This document shows positions 53,554 through 62,834 of a DNA stretch of 64,000 bases, in pieces. The notes below the pieces were generated by a model that saw only the letters and a program-made list of their open reading frames with translations, had not been told where the DNA came from and did not search any database. Position numbers and translations under genes: made by a program. The stretch is taken from NCBI GenBank assembly GCA_002457215.1, contig NTJZ01000004.1:62001-126000 (forward strand). The letters run 5' to 3'. This DNA comes from OM182 bacterium MED-G28. Its GTDB lineage: Bacteria; Pseudomonadota; Gammaproteobacteria; Pseudomonadales; Pseudohongiellaceae. The first letter of the stretch is position 1. Each line of letters starts with the position of its first letter.

Positions 53554-54012
53554 CTAGTCCTTAACAACAAGAAAAACTCCTAGAGCCATAAAAGCTAAGC
53601 CGAAAATCCGCTGTGGGGAAATTGAAACCTGAGGAGATCCTAGCAAACCAATTTGATCAATAAGAGTCATAGCGATTAATTGTCCGAGCAGAACAAACGC
53701 GACAGCGTTGCCAACGCCAAAGCGGGGTGCTACCCAGGTAATCGTAAATGTATAGAAAACCACAAAAAAGCCGCCGAGGTAATAATAGAAGGGTGTTGGG
53801 CTTCTGTATATTGAAGAGGGTATTCCTTCTGTAAATAATGTAATGGCAACTGCACTAAGTAAGGCAACTGACAATAAAATACAGGAAGCAACTGCGGTAC
53901 TCTGCAAGCGTATGCTTAGCCCGCCGTTAAGTGCGGCCATGATCGGAATTCCAAAGCCCGCTAGCAGCATTAACGCTGCGTAAATCCAAGTTTGCTGCGA
54001 TATTACTCCCAT
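53554..54012 (-). CDS. YdcZ-type DMT-family membrane protein (DUF606)
   Basis: 152 residues with about five membrane helices. Seen: YAALMLLAGFGIPIMAALNGGLSIRLQSTAVAS at the N-terminus, FYYYLGGFFVVFYTFTITWVAPRFGVGNAVAFVLLGQLIAMTLIDQIGLLG and GLAFMALGVFLVV at the end, the YdcZ/DMT (DUF606) half-size pattern that pairs as two such domains. It probably works as a dimer in efflux of a small solute. It precedes the VOC gene by 6 bases and may move its product. Substrate unknown. Confidence 0.82.
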   Translation of the reverse strand: MGVISQQTWIYAALMLLAGFGIPIMAALNGGLSIRLQSTAVASCILLSVALLSAVAITLFTEGIPSSIYRSPTPFYYYLGGFFVVFYTFTITWVAPRFGVGNAVAFVLLGQLIAMTLIDQIGLLGSPQVSISPQRIFGLAFMALGVFLVVKD

Positions 54013-54146
54013 ATAAGTTCCTTAAAGATGCAAAATTAACTAATGGCTAGCTACTCATTAGAGAGTTACGCGAATGTAAAGAATTACTGTAAATGTCATT
54101 AAGATTTATGAAAAACCCGGGCAGAGAATTGAATCAGAAAATACAG

Positions 54147-54437
54147 CTAGTTCCTTGCCGCGTAAGCGCCAATGGCTGCATAGCCAATAGCATCAACTCT
54201 TTCCGCATCTTTACTGTAAAACCCGATCGAATCGTCTTCGTTAATCCAATACTCAATTTCGTGACCGACTAGCGCATTGATAATATCTTGTCGAATTTCA
54301 CGATTGCGCATTCTTATGTTTTCTTTGCCGTTCGTATTTAAATTAATCGCCTCTTTAGCTATCGTTGGGACAGGCTCCTTGCCACAGCTTATCAAGACTG
54401 CAGAGATGAAAAGTAAACAGAGTTTGAGTTTGGTCAT
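54147..54437 (-). CDS. Small lipoprotein of unknown function
   Basis: 96 residues. Seen: a short signal with a lipobox LISC (lipidated Cys near 18), and a mature part with NREIRQDIINALVGHEIEYWINEDDSIGFYSKDAERVDAIGYAAIGAYAARN. I do not recognise the family. The pattern of a charged mid-part with a C-terminal Gly/Ala-rich end suggests a periplasmic-side lipoprotein. It is alone on the reverse strand between the transporter gene and the unnamed family protein. Confidence 0.55.
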   Translation of the reverse strand: MTKLKLCLLFISAVLISCGKEPVPTIAKEAINLNTNGKENIRMRNREIRQDIINALVGHEIEYWINEDDSIGFYSKDAERVDAIGYAAIGAYAARN

Positions 54438-54647
54438 GAAATAATTCTAGGCGGATTGACTCGCTAGCAATCAACGCTATTTAAGGTATTACATTATTTT
54501 TATAAGAATCTTAATAGTACTTCACGCAGCGGTGAGGTTTGTCGATGGTACTTTTAACTTAGGATTTCCTCTTACATTCACCCCTATAAGAATGAAAGGT
54601 AAATAAATCTGCTGTAACAGGTAATGCCCATGCTCGTATACCTGTAT

Positions 54648-55685
54648 TTAATTTGCCGCTTGCTCTCTTTCCAAGCGGCGGGCACCGGCTAGGATGCCAG
54701 GCATTGAATAGTTTCCTTCGTGACATGCATATTCGTATATGCTGCCCTCTAACGGGTAATAACTTAGTTCGGCAGTCCAGGGCTGACTATAAAGATTTGA
54801 ATCATCAACTGTAAATTGATAAATAATTTCATCATCAGCATAACGACTAAATTTTTCGATAAATCTACCATCGGGAGAAATGGGGACTGCGCTTTGACCC
54901 ATTTGCAAAGGATTGATATTAACTGTTTCTACAATTAATGTGTTGTCTTCGTACCAACCTACAGAATCACCTAGCCATTGCTGTAATTTTTCTGGGCGGC
55001 GATTTGCTCTGGCTTCTTCTGCATTTTCAAACAATGGTATTATGCGAGCATCGTGGACCATTTCTACCATGATCATTACATAATCATCTGTCTGCACAAA
55101 CTGGTAGCTGCTGTTATACAGTGTGCTTAGCATGCCAGGACCTGCCGTATTACCAAATCCAATCAGACAACGCTCGGCAATAGGAATGGCTTCTGGGCCA
55201 GATGCATCTGCGACACCAGTTAAGTAGCGCGCTCCAAATTGAATGCGATTAAGGTCGTACTTTGGCTCATCTAATCGAGGAATCACGCCATTGGGTGGAT
55301 CGATAATAAAAGAAGTTCGAAACTCACCTCGAACTCGCGCTAATGTAGAGCCTGGATCTGTCCAGAATAAGTTATAGCCGCGTAACCCAAAATCTTGGGC
55401 GCCGGCTGGTGGGGCGCCAGTATCGGGGTCAATTGCCGGTCCGGATTCGATATTGTCTCGCGATATGCCAGCAATCGACATATTAGCGACAATTTCTTGC
55501 GCTTCATCTGCCGAAACCACAAGTTCGACTCCCCGGGGGCGAGTAAGACCAGTCCGGGAAGTATTTGTCCAGATGCCAGAAAGTTCAGGAATGTCTGAAC
55601 TTTGGGCTAATATCGCAGCTGGTGCGGTATTCAGGATAAGTCCTACCAGTGCGGCAGTAAACGTAAGCGATTTTGACAAAGACAT
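54648..55685 (-). CDS. Secreted protein of unnamed 'GIW...GARRLE' family (copy 2)
   Basis: 345 residues with a signal peptide (LTFTAALVGLILNTAPAAILAQ). Seen: ELSGIWTNTSRTGLTRPRG after the signal, VADASGPEAIPIAERCLIGFGNTAG with a cysteine, WYEDNTLIVETVN, GRFIEKFSRY, LYSQPWTAELSYYPLEGSIYEYACHEGNYSMPGILAGARRLE to the end. The EDxTLVIE, PWT, LEYxC and EGNYxMxGILAGARxLE landmarks link it to the 29275 and 63907 genes. No catalytic site is recognised. It stands alone, divergent from nothing obvious. Function unknown. Confidence 0.65.
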   Translation of the reverse strand: MSLSKSLTFTAALVGLILNTAPAAILAQSSDIPELSGIWTNTSRTGLTRPRGVELVVSADEAQEIVANMSIAGISRDNIESGPAIDPDTGAPPAGAQDFGLRGYNLFWTDPGSTLARVRGEFRTSFIIDPPNGVIPRLDEPKYDLNRIQFGARYLTGVADASGPEAIPIAERCLIGFGNTAGPGMLSTLYNSSYQFVQTDDYVMIMVEMVHDARIIPLFENAEEARANRRPEKLQQWLGDSVGWYEDNTLIVETVNINPLQMGQSAVPISPDGRFIEKFSRYADDEIIYQFTVDDSNLYSQPWTAELSYYPLEGSIYEYACHEGNYSMPGILAGARRLEREQAAN

Positions 55686-55977
55686 GAGGTCCCCCGAGTC
55701 TTTAAAACTGCGTAATTCTTTGATGTGTAAAGATATTCTTATAATGTCGCGTTGTAAACCTCATTTAAGAAATTAACACCTGATTACTACTATTCTTTCA
55801 TGTGGTAAAGAACTGATATGTTAACTAGGAAATGATGGTTATTAGGGATCCACCTGGCAGACTTAATCTACAAATCTTTAACTCAGTCACCTTTCTTCCT
55901 GGTTTTTTAGGTTTCGATAAAGCTTATCAATTGCTTCTTAGTTACCTAATACTGATTTACTGTAATTGCCGCAGGAT

Positions 55978-56370
55978 TTAAAAGGGGGCTATAGTTATTC
56001 CTTCCATTTCGTTTGAAGGGTCCAGTGGGACATCTCCAGCAGGGAAGCCTAGATCGGAAAGAATATAAGCAACTATGTTGGTGTATTCATCATCTGATAA
56101 AGATCCTGGATTATCGGATGGCATTTCACTTACCAGGATATACCAAAAGTTCATAAGAGGCCTTTCTTCCCAGGCAAACCAAATGTCTCGGTAGAATTTC
56201 ATAGCGTGACAGGCTTTGCAGTTAGCATCATGATCATCTTTACCTAAAATAGCCTGCGCTTGCGTATACACACCCTCGCTGATGTTTCGTTTTTGGGCTA
56301 CAGGTGTGGATCCGAGAGAAATAAGCAATAGAGAAAATATAACAGTTATTTTCTTCGATGGGCTTAACAT
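55978..56370 (-). CDS. Small secreted monoheme cytochrome c
   Basis: 130 residues from an ATG at 56370 beginning a signal peptide (ITVIFSLLLISLGST...AQ). A TTG at 56403 would overlap the next gene. Seen: one heme site CKACHA at 51-55, MKFYRDIWFAWEERPLMNFWYILVSEMPSDNPGSLSDDEYTNIVAYILSDLGFP with a candidate distal Met in SEMPSDN, the end-motif of class I cytochromes. It could be the electron acceptor for a nearby dehydrogenase or membrane unit. The upstream unknown gene (56400-56963) is co-transcribed. Confidence 0.82.
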   Translation of the reverse strand: MLSPSKKITVIFSLLLISLGSTPVAQKRNISEGVYTQAQAILGKDDHDANCKACHAMKFYRDIWFAWEERPLMNFWYILVSEMPSDNPGSLSDDEYTNIVAYILSDLGFPAGDVPLDPSNEMEGITIAPF

Positions 56371-56399
56371 TTGAGGTTTCAAGTAGACTTGTGATTTAT

Positions 56400-56963
56400 T
56401 CAATTATCGGTCCTGTCCTCTAGTGCGCCAACAAGCCCGGAAAGTTTTCTGAGTGCTTCATTAAACTTCGGAACCTCAATTGCAAGACGGATCATCTCTT
56501 GTTCCATTGCTTTTGTTTTCTCAAGTACTTCGCCTGCCGCTGAATCGAGATCCATTAGTGCGCCGGACCCTGGTGTTCCTAAAGCACCGCCTGACAACCC
56601 CTCCAAAAATCTCTGCGTTTGGAATGCCTGCTCATTTCGTAGATACGCTGCCATGCATGTTGTTACTGGCAAGTGGGATCCTGTATACACCACTTCTTCG
56701 CAAGTTACGTCGAACTCGTCGTTGTTGTTTAGCTCATTAAATAAATTATAAACATCTGCTTCTGCGGATTTTATCTCTAAGCGCAATGAGTAGGTGGTTC
56801 GCTCGCCTATTACGCTAATTTCTTCAATGACATCGTTGGCAGCCTGTGACTCAGTCGCGGATTCAGATTCAGATGAGGATTCTTGCTGCTGGCTTAGGAT
56901 AAGCGGACTGAAACAGATTAGGCTTATAAAAAATGCCAGAATACCACCGAGTTTTTTAATCAT
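56400..56963 (-). CDS. Secreted protein of unknown function with 'IGERTTYSLR' element
   Basis: 187 residues with a signal peptide (LAFFISLICFSPLILSQ). Seen: a low-complexity Ser/Glu stretch (SSSESESATES), VIEEISVIGERTTYSLRLEIKSAEADVYNLFNEL, two cysteines about 19 apart (TCEEV ... TTCMA) and a helical C-terminus with EVLEKTKAMEQEMIRLA. The first element resembles the TonB-box/plug opening of outer membrane receptors but the protein is too short to be one. Family not recognised. It lies directly upstream of the small cytochrome c. Confidence 0.6.
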   Translation of the reverse strand: MIKKLGGILAFFISLICFSPLILSQQQESSSESESATESQAANDVIEEISVIGERTTYSLRLEIKSAEADVYNLFNELNNNDEFDVTCEEVVYTGSHLPVTTCMAAYLRNEQAFQTQRFLEGLSGGALGTPGSGALMDLDSAAGEVLEKTKAMEQEMIRLAIEVPKFNEALRKLSGLVGALEDRTDN

Positions 56964-57424
56964 ACATGCCTCTCAAAGCCAGAAACCAAGTAGTAAATTT
57001 AGTTACTTTAATTCTTAAGAGCAATATCTATCATTGCCTAATTCCTGACAACAAAAACTAGGTACCCTCGCATTTTTCTCGATCTGCGGGAGTTTGTCAG
57101 ACGATTATAGTGCTTAGGTCGTGGATAGTATGCTTCAGTTCAGCTATTTAGCGCGAGCTGAGTGTTTTTCACCGTGAGCGCGGACTTAGTCATCCACGCT
57201 GTTGTTATGTAAGTACCGCATGACTTTTTCGAACCAATTCTCGCCTAAGGCCTTGCTAGTAGACAGGAGTTGACCTTAAATAGAGGCGTTGACTGAAGGC
57301 ATGCAGTACTATTCGACTACTCGGAAAATCCAAAGGCATTGATGGAGTTGCGTTAAAAAGCGGGCTAGATGAATATAACTCCCTAGATAATGAATAGAGC
57401 GCAATATTTATTATTCGTAAAGTA
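56964..57424. other. Long intergenic region, no gene assigned
   Basis: About 460 bases. No terminator, tRNA or repeat was recognised. A 29-codon stretch on the reverse strand (57186-57275) reads like protein (SKALGENWFEKVMRYLHNN) and ends in TAA, but it has no plausible start and an upstream stop; it may be a remnant of a lost gene or chance. Confidence 0.4.
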
Positions 57425-58465
57425 TTAAATAATATGCCCTATCCATCGACCCGCCAACATTACGCCAGCCCAAAGAAAGAGAGATAGGCCACCAACGATT
57501 TTAATTTGAATTGGTGTAGCTGCATTATTAGCGTCAAACTTCTCGATATTTTTAAACAATTTAAAATGAAAATAGGCCATATTAATTCCCGCCAAAATTA
57601 AGAGTGCGAGTTTTGACTGAAAGGCAGGATTTTCTAAGTGTGAGGCAGCGCGAGTGATGAACATTCCGAGACCGGTTATGACTGCAACGACAAAAGCGCC
57701 CCAGGCCCAAGGGACTAACTCACGATTCAGTGTTGAAATGGAATATCGAGTCGCACCAATGCCAAGTAGTCGTAAGTCGACCCAGAGAATAGAGCCCAGC
57801 ATTAGTGTTGCTGCGATAACATGGATGGTTTCAATCGTTGGGAACCAATTTGTTCCAGCAATGAGTTGAGATAGCGACCAATTTTCTACTCTAACCCAGA
57901 ATGGATATTCCTGACCATCGTCATAGGGTTCTAGGTACCACAATGGGTATTCTATATATTCGAGATAAGCGATCCAGCGACCTGCAGTGCAAATCATTAA
58001 TATCGCGAGAATAGAAAGTGCTGCAATGGTGCGGGAGATCCAAATTCGCTGAGGAGTATGTATCCAATAGCTCTCCTGTTGTTTGCTCATAAAGTGATAG
58101 AAAATCATCATCACTAGTAAGGGGGCTAAGAGTGCCATCTTCCAGGCAAATACTGGGTTGTTGAAATAGCGGTTAGGTCGCCCAAATACGAAAAATGCAC
58201 CGGAGATTATCATGATGGCCAGTGCAATCCAGAAGTAAGGCATCACACGCTCAGTTAGCTCGTCAATACTTTGGGATGAGGCAGCTAAGCCTAGAATCCT
58301 CAAGCTCATCAAAGCTACTGTTCCCATGACAACGGCAATACCAAGAATGTGTACAGTTTGAATGATGGGAGGAAAGCCCGGTACATTGGTAAGAGTCCAT
58401 AATGCACCGCTTTGTAAAAAGGAACCGCTTAACAATTCGCCCATGCCGATAAAAAAATCTGGCAT
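57425..58465 (-). CDS. Fused two-unit DUF6644-like membrane protein
   Basis: 346 residues from an ATG at 58465. A GTG at 58582 would add 39 residues, mostly hydrophobic; the ATG is preferred because its N-terminus then aligns with the single-unit proteins. Seen: two repeated units, each with H-x-L/I-G-I/T, RxLG, NPxFxxKxALL and a terminal GRWI(A/G). The N-terminal half matches 27635 and the C-terminal half matches 27126. About eight helices in all. A natural fusion of what are two genes elsewhere in the window, which implies a 1:1 association. The biochemical role is unknown. Confidence 0.7.
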   Translation of the reverse strand: MPDFFIGMGELLSGSFLQSGALWTLTNVPGFPPIIQTVHILGIAVVMGTVALMSLRILGLAASSQSIDELTERVMPYFWIALAIMIISGAFFVFGRPNRYFNNPVFAWKMALLAPLLVMMIFYHFMSKQQESYWIHTPQRIWISRTIAALSILAILMICTAGRWIAYLEYIEYPLWYLEPYDDGQEYPFWVRVENWSLSQLIAGTNWFPTIETIHVIAATLMLGSILWVDLRLLGIGATRYSISTLNRELVPWAWGAFVVAVITGLGMFITRAASHLENPAFQSKLALLILAGINMAYFHFKLFKNIEKFDANNAATPIQIKIVGGLSLFLWAGVMLAGRWIGHII

Positions 58466-58609
58466 TAGTTCTATAGCTCTCGTGTTTGTTGTTATTATGA
58501 AATATGGGATCGAGCATAGCATGATTAGATTATTGAATGCAGCGGTGAATCTAGCAGTTAATTGTAAAATAGCATTACTCACCGAAGAGGAAGCTAGAGG
58601 GGAATAATA

Positions 58610-59002
58610 ATGAGTGACGAGCTAACCTATCTTACTTATACGGCTTTATTAACGTTATTGCTGTGGGTACCTTATATCCTTAATCAGATAAGTACACTTG
58701 GATTGTTAAATGCCTTAGGATATCCCGAAAATGCCAATCCTGGCGCTGATTGGGCGCGACGCTTAAAAGCGGCGCACTACAATGCAGTGGAAAATCTTGT
58801 TGTATTTGCGACTTTGGTGTTGATTGTGGAAGTCTCAGGAATTGGTTCGGCCGCAACAGCCTTTTCAAGCATGATTTTCTTTTTTTCCCGCATTGTGCAT
58901 GTGCTCAGTTATACCTTTGCTGTGCCGTATGTGCGCACACTTTCTTTTGCAGTGAGCTTTTTCGCAATGATGGGTATTGCCTGGCAAATAATAACTGGAT
59001 AG
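58610..59002 (+). CDS. MAPEG-family membrane protein
   Basis: 130 residues with four membrane helices. Seen: YTALLTLLLWVPYILNQIS, RRLKAAHYNAVENLVVFATLVLIVEVSG, the charged loop plus second helix of MAPEG proteins (eicosanoid and glutathione metabolism superfamily, with the N/E residues of the GSH site), and FFFSRIVHVLSYTFAVPYVRTLSF. Bacterial members are often glutathione-binding or of unknown activity. Monocistronic, converging with ilvD. Confidence 0.86.
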   Translation: MSDELTYLTYTALLTLLLWVPYILNQISTLGLLNALGYPENANPGADWARRLKAAHYNAVENLVVFATLVLIVEVSGIGSAATAFSSMIFFFSRIVHVLSYTFAVPYVRTLSFAVSFFAMMGIAWQIITG

Positions 59003-59032
59003 TCCATTCGCCAGGATTTTTTGTAGGCTAAG

Positions 59033-60712
59033 TTAAATATACTTGTCTGTCACAGCGCCTTCGGATGCGGAGGTGACAGTGGCTGCGTACTTCGCAAGTA
59101 CACCTCGCGTGTACCGTGCATCCGGCTTTTGCCATGACTGTAGCCTGGTTTTTATTTCGTCGTCGCTGACGTCTAAAGTTAGGGTGTTGGACTCTGCGTC
59201 AATAGAAATGCGGTCTCCAGATTCTACGATAGCGATAGGGCCGCCATCAAAAGCTTCGGGGGTCACGTGACCCACAACGAAACCATGAGACCCACCAGAA
59301 AATCTTCCATCGGTTATGAGAGCGACATCCTCGCCAAGACCTTTGCCCATTATGGCTGAAGTAGGAGAGAGCATCTCTCGCATTCCAGGCGCACCCTTCG
59401 GACCCTCGTAACGAATAACTAGCACATCATTTTTTACGACCGTACCGTCCAAAATGCCTTTGAGACAGTCCTCTTCTGATTCAAACACTCTGGCATTGCC
59501 AGTAAATGAAAGGCCTTCCTTGCCAGTAATTTTTGCAACGGAGCCGGTTGGCGCGAGATTACCCCGTAGCACTACTAAGTGAGAATCTTTTTTGATGGGA
59601 TTATCAAAAGGTCGAATAATGTCTTGCTCTGTTGGGTAAGGAGCTACCGTCGCAAGGTTTTCTTCGAGGGTTTTACCGGTTACTGTTAAACAAGAACCAT
59701 CGAGCATGCCGACTTCCAGCATGGTTTTCATTAATGGCTGAATACCACCGATTTTTATGAGTTCAGACATTAAATATTTGCCGCTGGGTTTTAGGTCGGC
59801 CAGCATTGGGACTTGTTTGCCGATGCGAGTAAAGTCGTCGAGCTCTAATTCGACGCCCATTGTGTGTGCCATTGCTAACAAATGAAGCACTGCATTAGTT
59901 GAACCTCCTAAGGCGATAGTAACCTTAATGGCATTATCGAAGGCACCACGCGTCATGATGTCAGAGGGTTTAATGTCGTTTTGTATTAAATGCATGATCG
60001 CCTCGCCAGAGTTTAGGCAATCTCCAATTTTTTCTTTTGAAATGGCATCTTGGGCTGAGCTGTTTGGCAGACTCATACCTAATGCCTCAATTGCTGAGGC
60101 CATGGTATTTGCAGTATACATACCGCCGCAGGAGCCGGGGCCGGGTATTGCGGTATCTTCGATTTGTTTGAGTTCTATATCGGAAACATTGCCAGCAGCA
60201 TGCCCCCCTACAGCCTCAAATACGGAAATAATGTTGGTGTGATTTGGTCCAGGTTGAATAGTGCCGCCATAGACAAATAAGGAAGGGCGGTTCAAGCGCG
60301 AGAGCCCCATCATCAGGCCGGGCATGTTTTTATCGCAGCCACCGATGGCGATAATGGCATCGTGGCCCATGCAGCCAGATACAGTTTCTACGCTATCTGC
60401 AATGACTTCACGGGATACGAGAGAATACTTCATGCCCTCGGTTCCCATAGAAATGCCATCAGAGATTGTAATTGCGTTATAGATGATGCCTTTACCGCCA
60501 GCTTCATCCGTCCCTTTGTTGACATGTTCGGCCAATTTATCGATATGCATATTGCAGGGGGTCACCATGGACCATGTAGAGCAAATGCCAATTTGGGGTT
60601 TGGAGAAATCACTATCCTCAAACCCAACGGCCCGCAACATAGACCTGCTTGGCGCCTGTTCTACGCCATCAACTACGATCTTAGAATATTTTCTTAAATC
60701 TTTGTTATTCAT
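59033..60712 (-). CDS. ilvD: Dihydroxy-acid dehydratase IlvD
   Basis: Dehydrates dihydroxy-isovalerate and dihydroxy-methylvalerate to keto acids in branched-chain amino acid synthesis. 559 residues, the short type (E. coli about 616). Seen: [52 protein letters not shown] and [26 protein letters not shown], carrying the three cluster cysteines of the [2Fe-2S]-type enzyme, and C-terminal [24 protein letters not shown]. It is a lone gene here; ilvBHC is not in the window. The 283-base upstream gap is shared with the divergent alkA gene. Confidence 0.97.
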   Translation of the reverse strand: MNNKDLRKYSKIVVDGVEQAPSRSMLRAVGFEDSDFSKPQIGICSTWSMVTPCNMHIDKLAEHVNKGTDEAGGKGIIYNAITISDGISMGTEGMKYSLVSREVIADSVETVSGCMGHDAIIAIGGCDKNMPGLMMGLSRLNRPSLFVYGGTIQPGPNHTNIISVFEAVGGHAAGNVSDIELKQIEDTAIPGPGSCGGMYTANTMASAIEALGMSLPNSSAQDAISKEKIGDCLNSGEAIMHLIQNDIKPSDIMTRGAFDNAIKVTIALGGSTNAVLHLLAMAHTMGVELELDDFTRIGKQVPMLADLKPSGKYLMSELIKIGGIQPLMKTMLEVGMLDGSCLTVTGKTLEENLATVAPYPTEQDIIRPFDNPIKKDSHLVVLRGNLAPTGSVAKITGKEGLSFTGNARVFESEEDCLKGILDGTVVKNDVLVIRYEGPKGAPGMREMLSPTSAIMGKGLGEDVALITDGRFSGGSHGFVVGHVTPEAFDGGPIAIVESGDRISIDAESNTLTLDVSDDEIKTRLQSWQKPDARYTRGVLAKYAATVTSASEGAVTDKYI

Positions 60713-60995
60713 AGTTTATTCGGCTTTATCTTAGAAATTACTTGAAGCGGAATTACCGCATTTTTGCTACCCAACTGTAGTTATCCGTGGGGCGTGGTGC
60801 TTGTAAACGGAGCAATATTAAAGAGGGCGGTAATATACACTATCAGGGCGACAATGTGTCTCGGTGCATCGCAATTTGAGTGCTTAGTTACTTCGTTGTA
60901 GGGCTAGAAGCTATTGGTGCCATCAGGAAATCCGTTATAGTGGACCTCATGATTTGTTAATACTAACCACATAATCATCCCATCAGTTTCTTATT

Positions 60996-61943
60996 ATGAC
61001 ACGCAAATCCATAACACAAAGTAATGGCGATACGGTTCGCACAACTCTTACCTATAAGCCGCCATTTGACTGGAAATCCCATTTGGCATTTCTTCGTTAC
61101 CGGTCTATCAAAGGTGTGGAAATCGTTACAGGAAATAGATACGCAAGATCCATTAGCCTGGATGGCCTGGATGGTGATTTTTTAGTGGAATTTTCAGAAG
61201 ATAATTACAACATCGAGATACTGATAAATTTTCCAGACTCTACGCAACTGTATCGAATCATTGACCGAATAAAGTCTATTTTTGATCTGAGCGCTGATAG
61301 CAAGCAGATTGATAATTTCTTGGGAAAGGACGAAGTCCTGAAACCGATGGTAAAGAAATTCCCAGGGTCACGAGTCCCTGGATGTTGGGATGGTTTCGAA
61401 GTGGCAGTGCGCGCCGTTCTCGGCCAACAAGTTACCGTAAAGGCTGCTTCAACATTAGTTTCTCGAATTGCAGAGCACCATGGCCGGCAATATGTTAGCA
61501 CCATGGATGAGCTTACCTACATATTCCCTGACCCGGTAAAAATACAAAAAGCAAAAATGGATGGTTTGGGCATCGTCACGCAGAGAATCGCTGCGATTCA
61601 GGGTATTGCGGACCAAGTTACCAGAGGGACTATGATTATAAATTCTACCGTGGATACAAGGGAATTTGTTGAACAAATTTGCGAAATAAAAGGCATAGGA
61701 GAGTGGACAGCATACTATATTGCGATGCGTGCACTGAATGACTCCGATGCATTCCCATACTCTGACTTAATATTGCGCCGTGCTATGAATGACGACGAAA
61801 AACTAACAGCAAAAAAATTACTAAAGCACTCTAAGATTTGGCAACCTTGGCGCGCGTATTCAGCAATCTTGTTGTGGAAGAATTATGGTGCCACACTTAA
61901 CCAGAAGGCTAAAAAGATAACGCGCAAGCGTAAAAATATTTGA
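60996..61943 (+). CDS. alkA: DNA-3-methyladenine glycosylase II (AlkA type)
   Basis: Base excision repair enzyme removing alkylated purines. 315 residues. Seen: an N-terminal AlkA domain beginning YKPPFDWKSHLAFLRYR, then the HhH-GPD core with FEVAVRAVLGQQVTVKAASTL (alpha-helical hydrophobic), EQICEIKGIGEWTAYYIAMRAL (HhH) and FPYSDLILRRAM, in which the Asp is the catalytic residue (E. coli Asp238 equivalent). The Ada-type N-terminal regulatory domain is absent. It precedes ogt by 21 bases, so both form an alkylation-repair operon. Confidence 0.95.
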   Translation: MTRKSITQSNGDTVRTTLTYKPPFDWKSHLAFLRYRSIKGVEIVTGNRYARSISLDGLDGDFLVEFSEDNYNIEILINFPDSTQLYRIIDRIKSIFDLSADSKQIDNFLGKDEVLKPMVKKFPGSRVPGCWDGFEVAVRAVLGQQVTVKAASTLVSRIAEHHGRQYVSTMDELTYIFPDPVKIQKAKMDGLGIVTQRIAAIQGIADQVTRGTMIINSTVDTREFVEQICEIKGIGEWTAYYIAMRALNDSDAFPYSDLILRRAMNDDEKLTAKKLLKHSKIWQPWRAYSAILLWKNYGATLNQKAKKITRKRKNI

Positions 61944-61964
61944 GTTATTTAGGAAGCGCCGATA

Positions 61965-62453
61965 ATGACGACCTACTACCATTATTACACAGCACCAATC
62001 GGGAATTTGCTGCTAGCTGGCGATGGAGAATGCCTAAATTTGCTCGGCTTCCCCAGCGGATCGATGGCCAGAAAACATAAAGATGGTTGGAAAAAAGACA
62101 GTAGTCCTTTTAAAGAAGTTATGCTGCAATTAGGTAGTTATTTCGGTGGTGAATTAAGTGAATTTCAGGTTTGCTTAGCGCCGAATGGCACAGAATTTCA
62201 GAGAATGGTTTGGGATGCGCTGACGAAAATTCCCTATGGCGAGACTTGGAGTTATGGCCAATTAGCTGAGCATATAGGCAAGCCGAAGGCATCACGAGCT
62301 GTCGGCTCAGCAAACGGGTTGAATCCTATTCCAGTGATAATTCCTTGTCACCGTGTTATAGGAAGTAATGGTAAGCTTACTGGTTTTGGCGGAGGTATCG
62401 AGACTAAGCAGTATCTCCTCAATCTAGAATCAGAAATCGAGAGGCGAACTTAA
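61965..62453 (+). CDS. ogt: Methylated-DNA--protein-cysteine methyltransferase Ogt
   Basis: Suicide enzyme transferring the alkyl group from O6-alkylguanine to its own Cys. 162 residues. Seen: a YYTAPIGNLLLAG N-terminal segment, FQRMVWDALTKIPYGETWSYGQLAEHIGKPKASRAVGSANGLNPIPVIIPCHRVIG with the active Cys128 in PCHRV, and FGGGIETKQYLLNLE. The length equals the E. coli Ogt class. It lies 21 bases after alkA, with complementary function, so both are expressed together. Confidence 0.96.
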   Translation: MTTYYHYYTAPIGNLLLAGDGECLNLLGFPSGSMARKHKDGWKKDSSPFKEVMLQLGSYFGGELSEFQVCLAPNGTEFQRMVWDALTKIPYGETWSYGQLAEHIGKPKASRAVGSANGLNPIPVIIPCHRVIGSNGKLTGFGGGIETKQYLLNLESEIERRT

Positions 62454-62834
62454 TTTTTTGTTAATTCTGGATTTCTCTCGATTTTTAATTCCTAAGTACA
62501 TTCATGATACACGTCCCTTGATAGGGATGTCTGTCATCAATAATTCTTGGATGCTAAATCGTTTTAAAGAAGTACAGTAAGGCAAAGTTCTAGCAAACAA
62601 TTTCAGATTATCATTAAAAAACCCATTTCTACAAAGCGTGCCTTTCTATTAATTTAAAAATCTATTAAAGCCTTACAAATTGATTGAATAGTTATGTTTT
62701 GGGCAGTATTTGTTTCGAGTGTGCTCGCTGGTATAGTGGCCCTCATTTTGCTTATCTGCTAAAAGTGGGGACTAGCTGAGTTATGAATAGAAGTCTTTAT
62801 TACCATGATAGATTTTAATGAATAGGAAAATTAC
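62454..62834. other. Intergenic region downstream of ogt
   Basis: About 380 bases, AT-rich. An 8-bp hairpin (one wobble) at 62511-62530, ACGTCCCT-TGAT-AGGGATGT, has no T run and may be a weak terminator of alkA-ogt. A 22-codon ORF at 62694-62762 encodes a single hydrophobic helix (see that entry). The promoter of the XdhC-family gene should be near 62760-62830 but no clear -35/-10 was seen. Confidence 0.5.
62694..62762 (+). CDS. Possible 22-residue membrane peptide
   Basis: ATG to TAA, 22 residues: MFWAVFVSSVLAGIVAL then ILLIC. The whole peptide is one uninterrupted hydrophobic segment with the length of a membrane helix and small residues in the middle. There is no clear Shine-Dalgarno (only GAATAG upstream), so it may be chance. 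It is 73 bases upstream of the XdhC-family gene. Function unknown. Confidence 0.25.
   Translation: MFWAVFVSSVLAGIVALILLIC

Noticed and set aside
58466..58582. 39-residue extension of the fused DUF6644-like protein
   Set aside because: It starts at a GTG with no ribosome binding site, and the shorter form aligns with the single-unit homologues.
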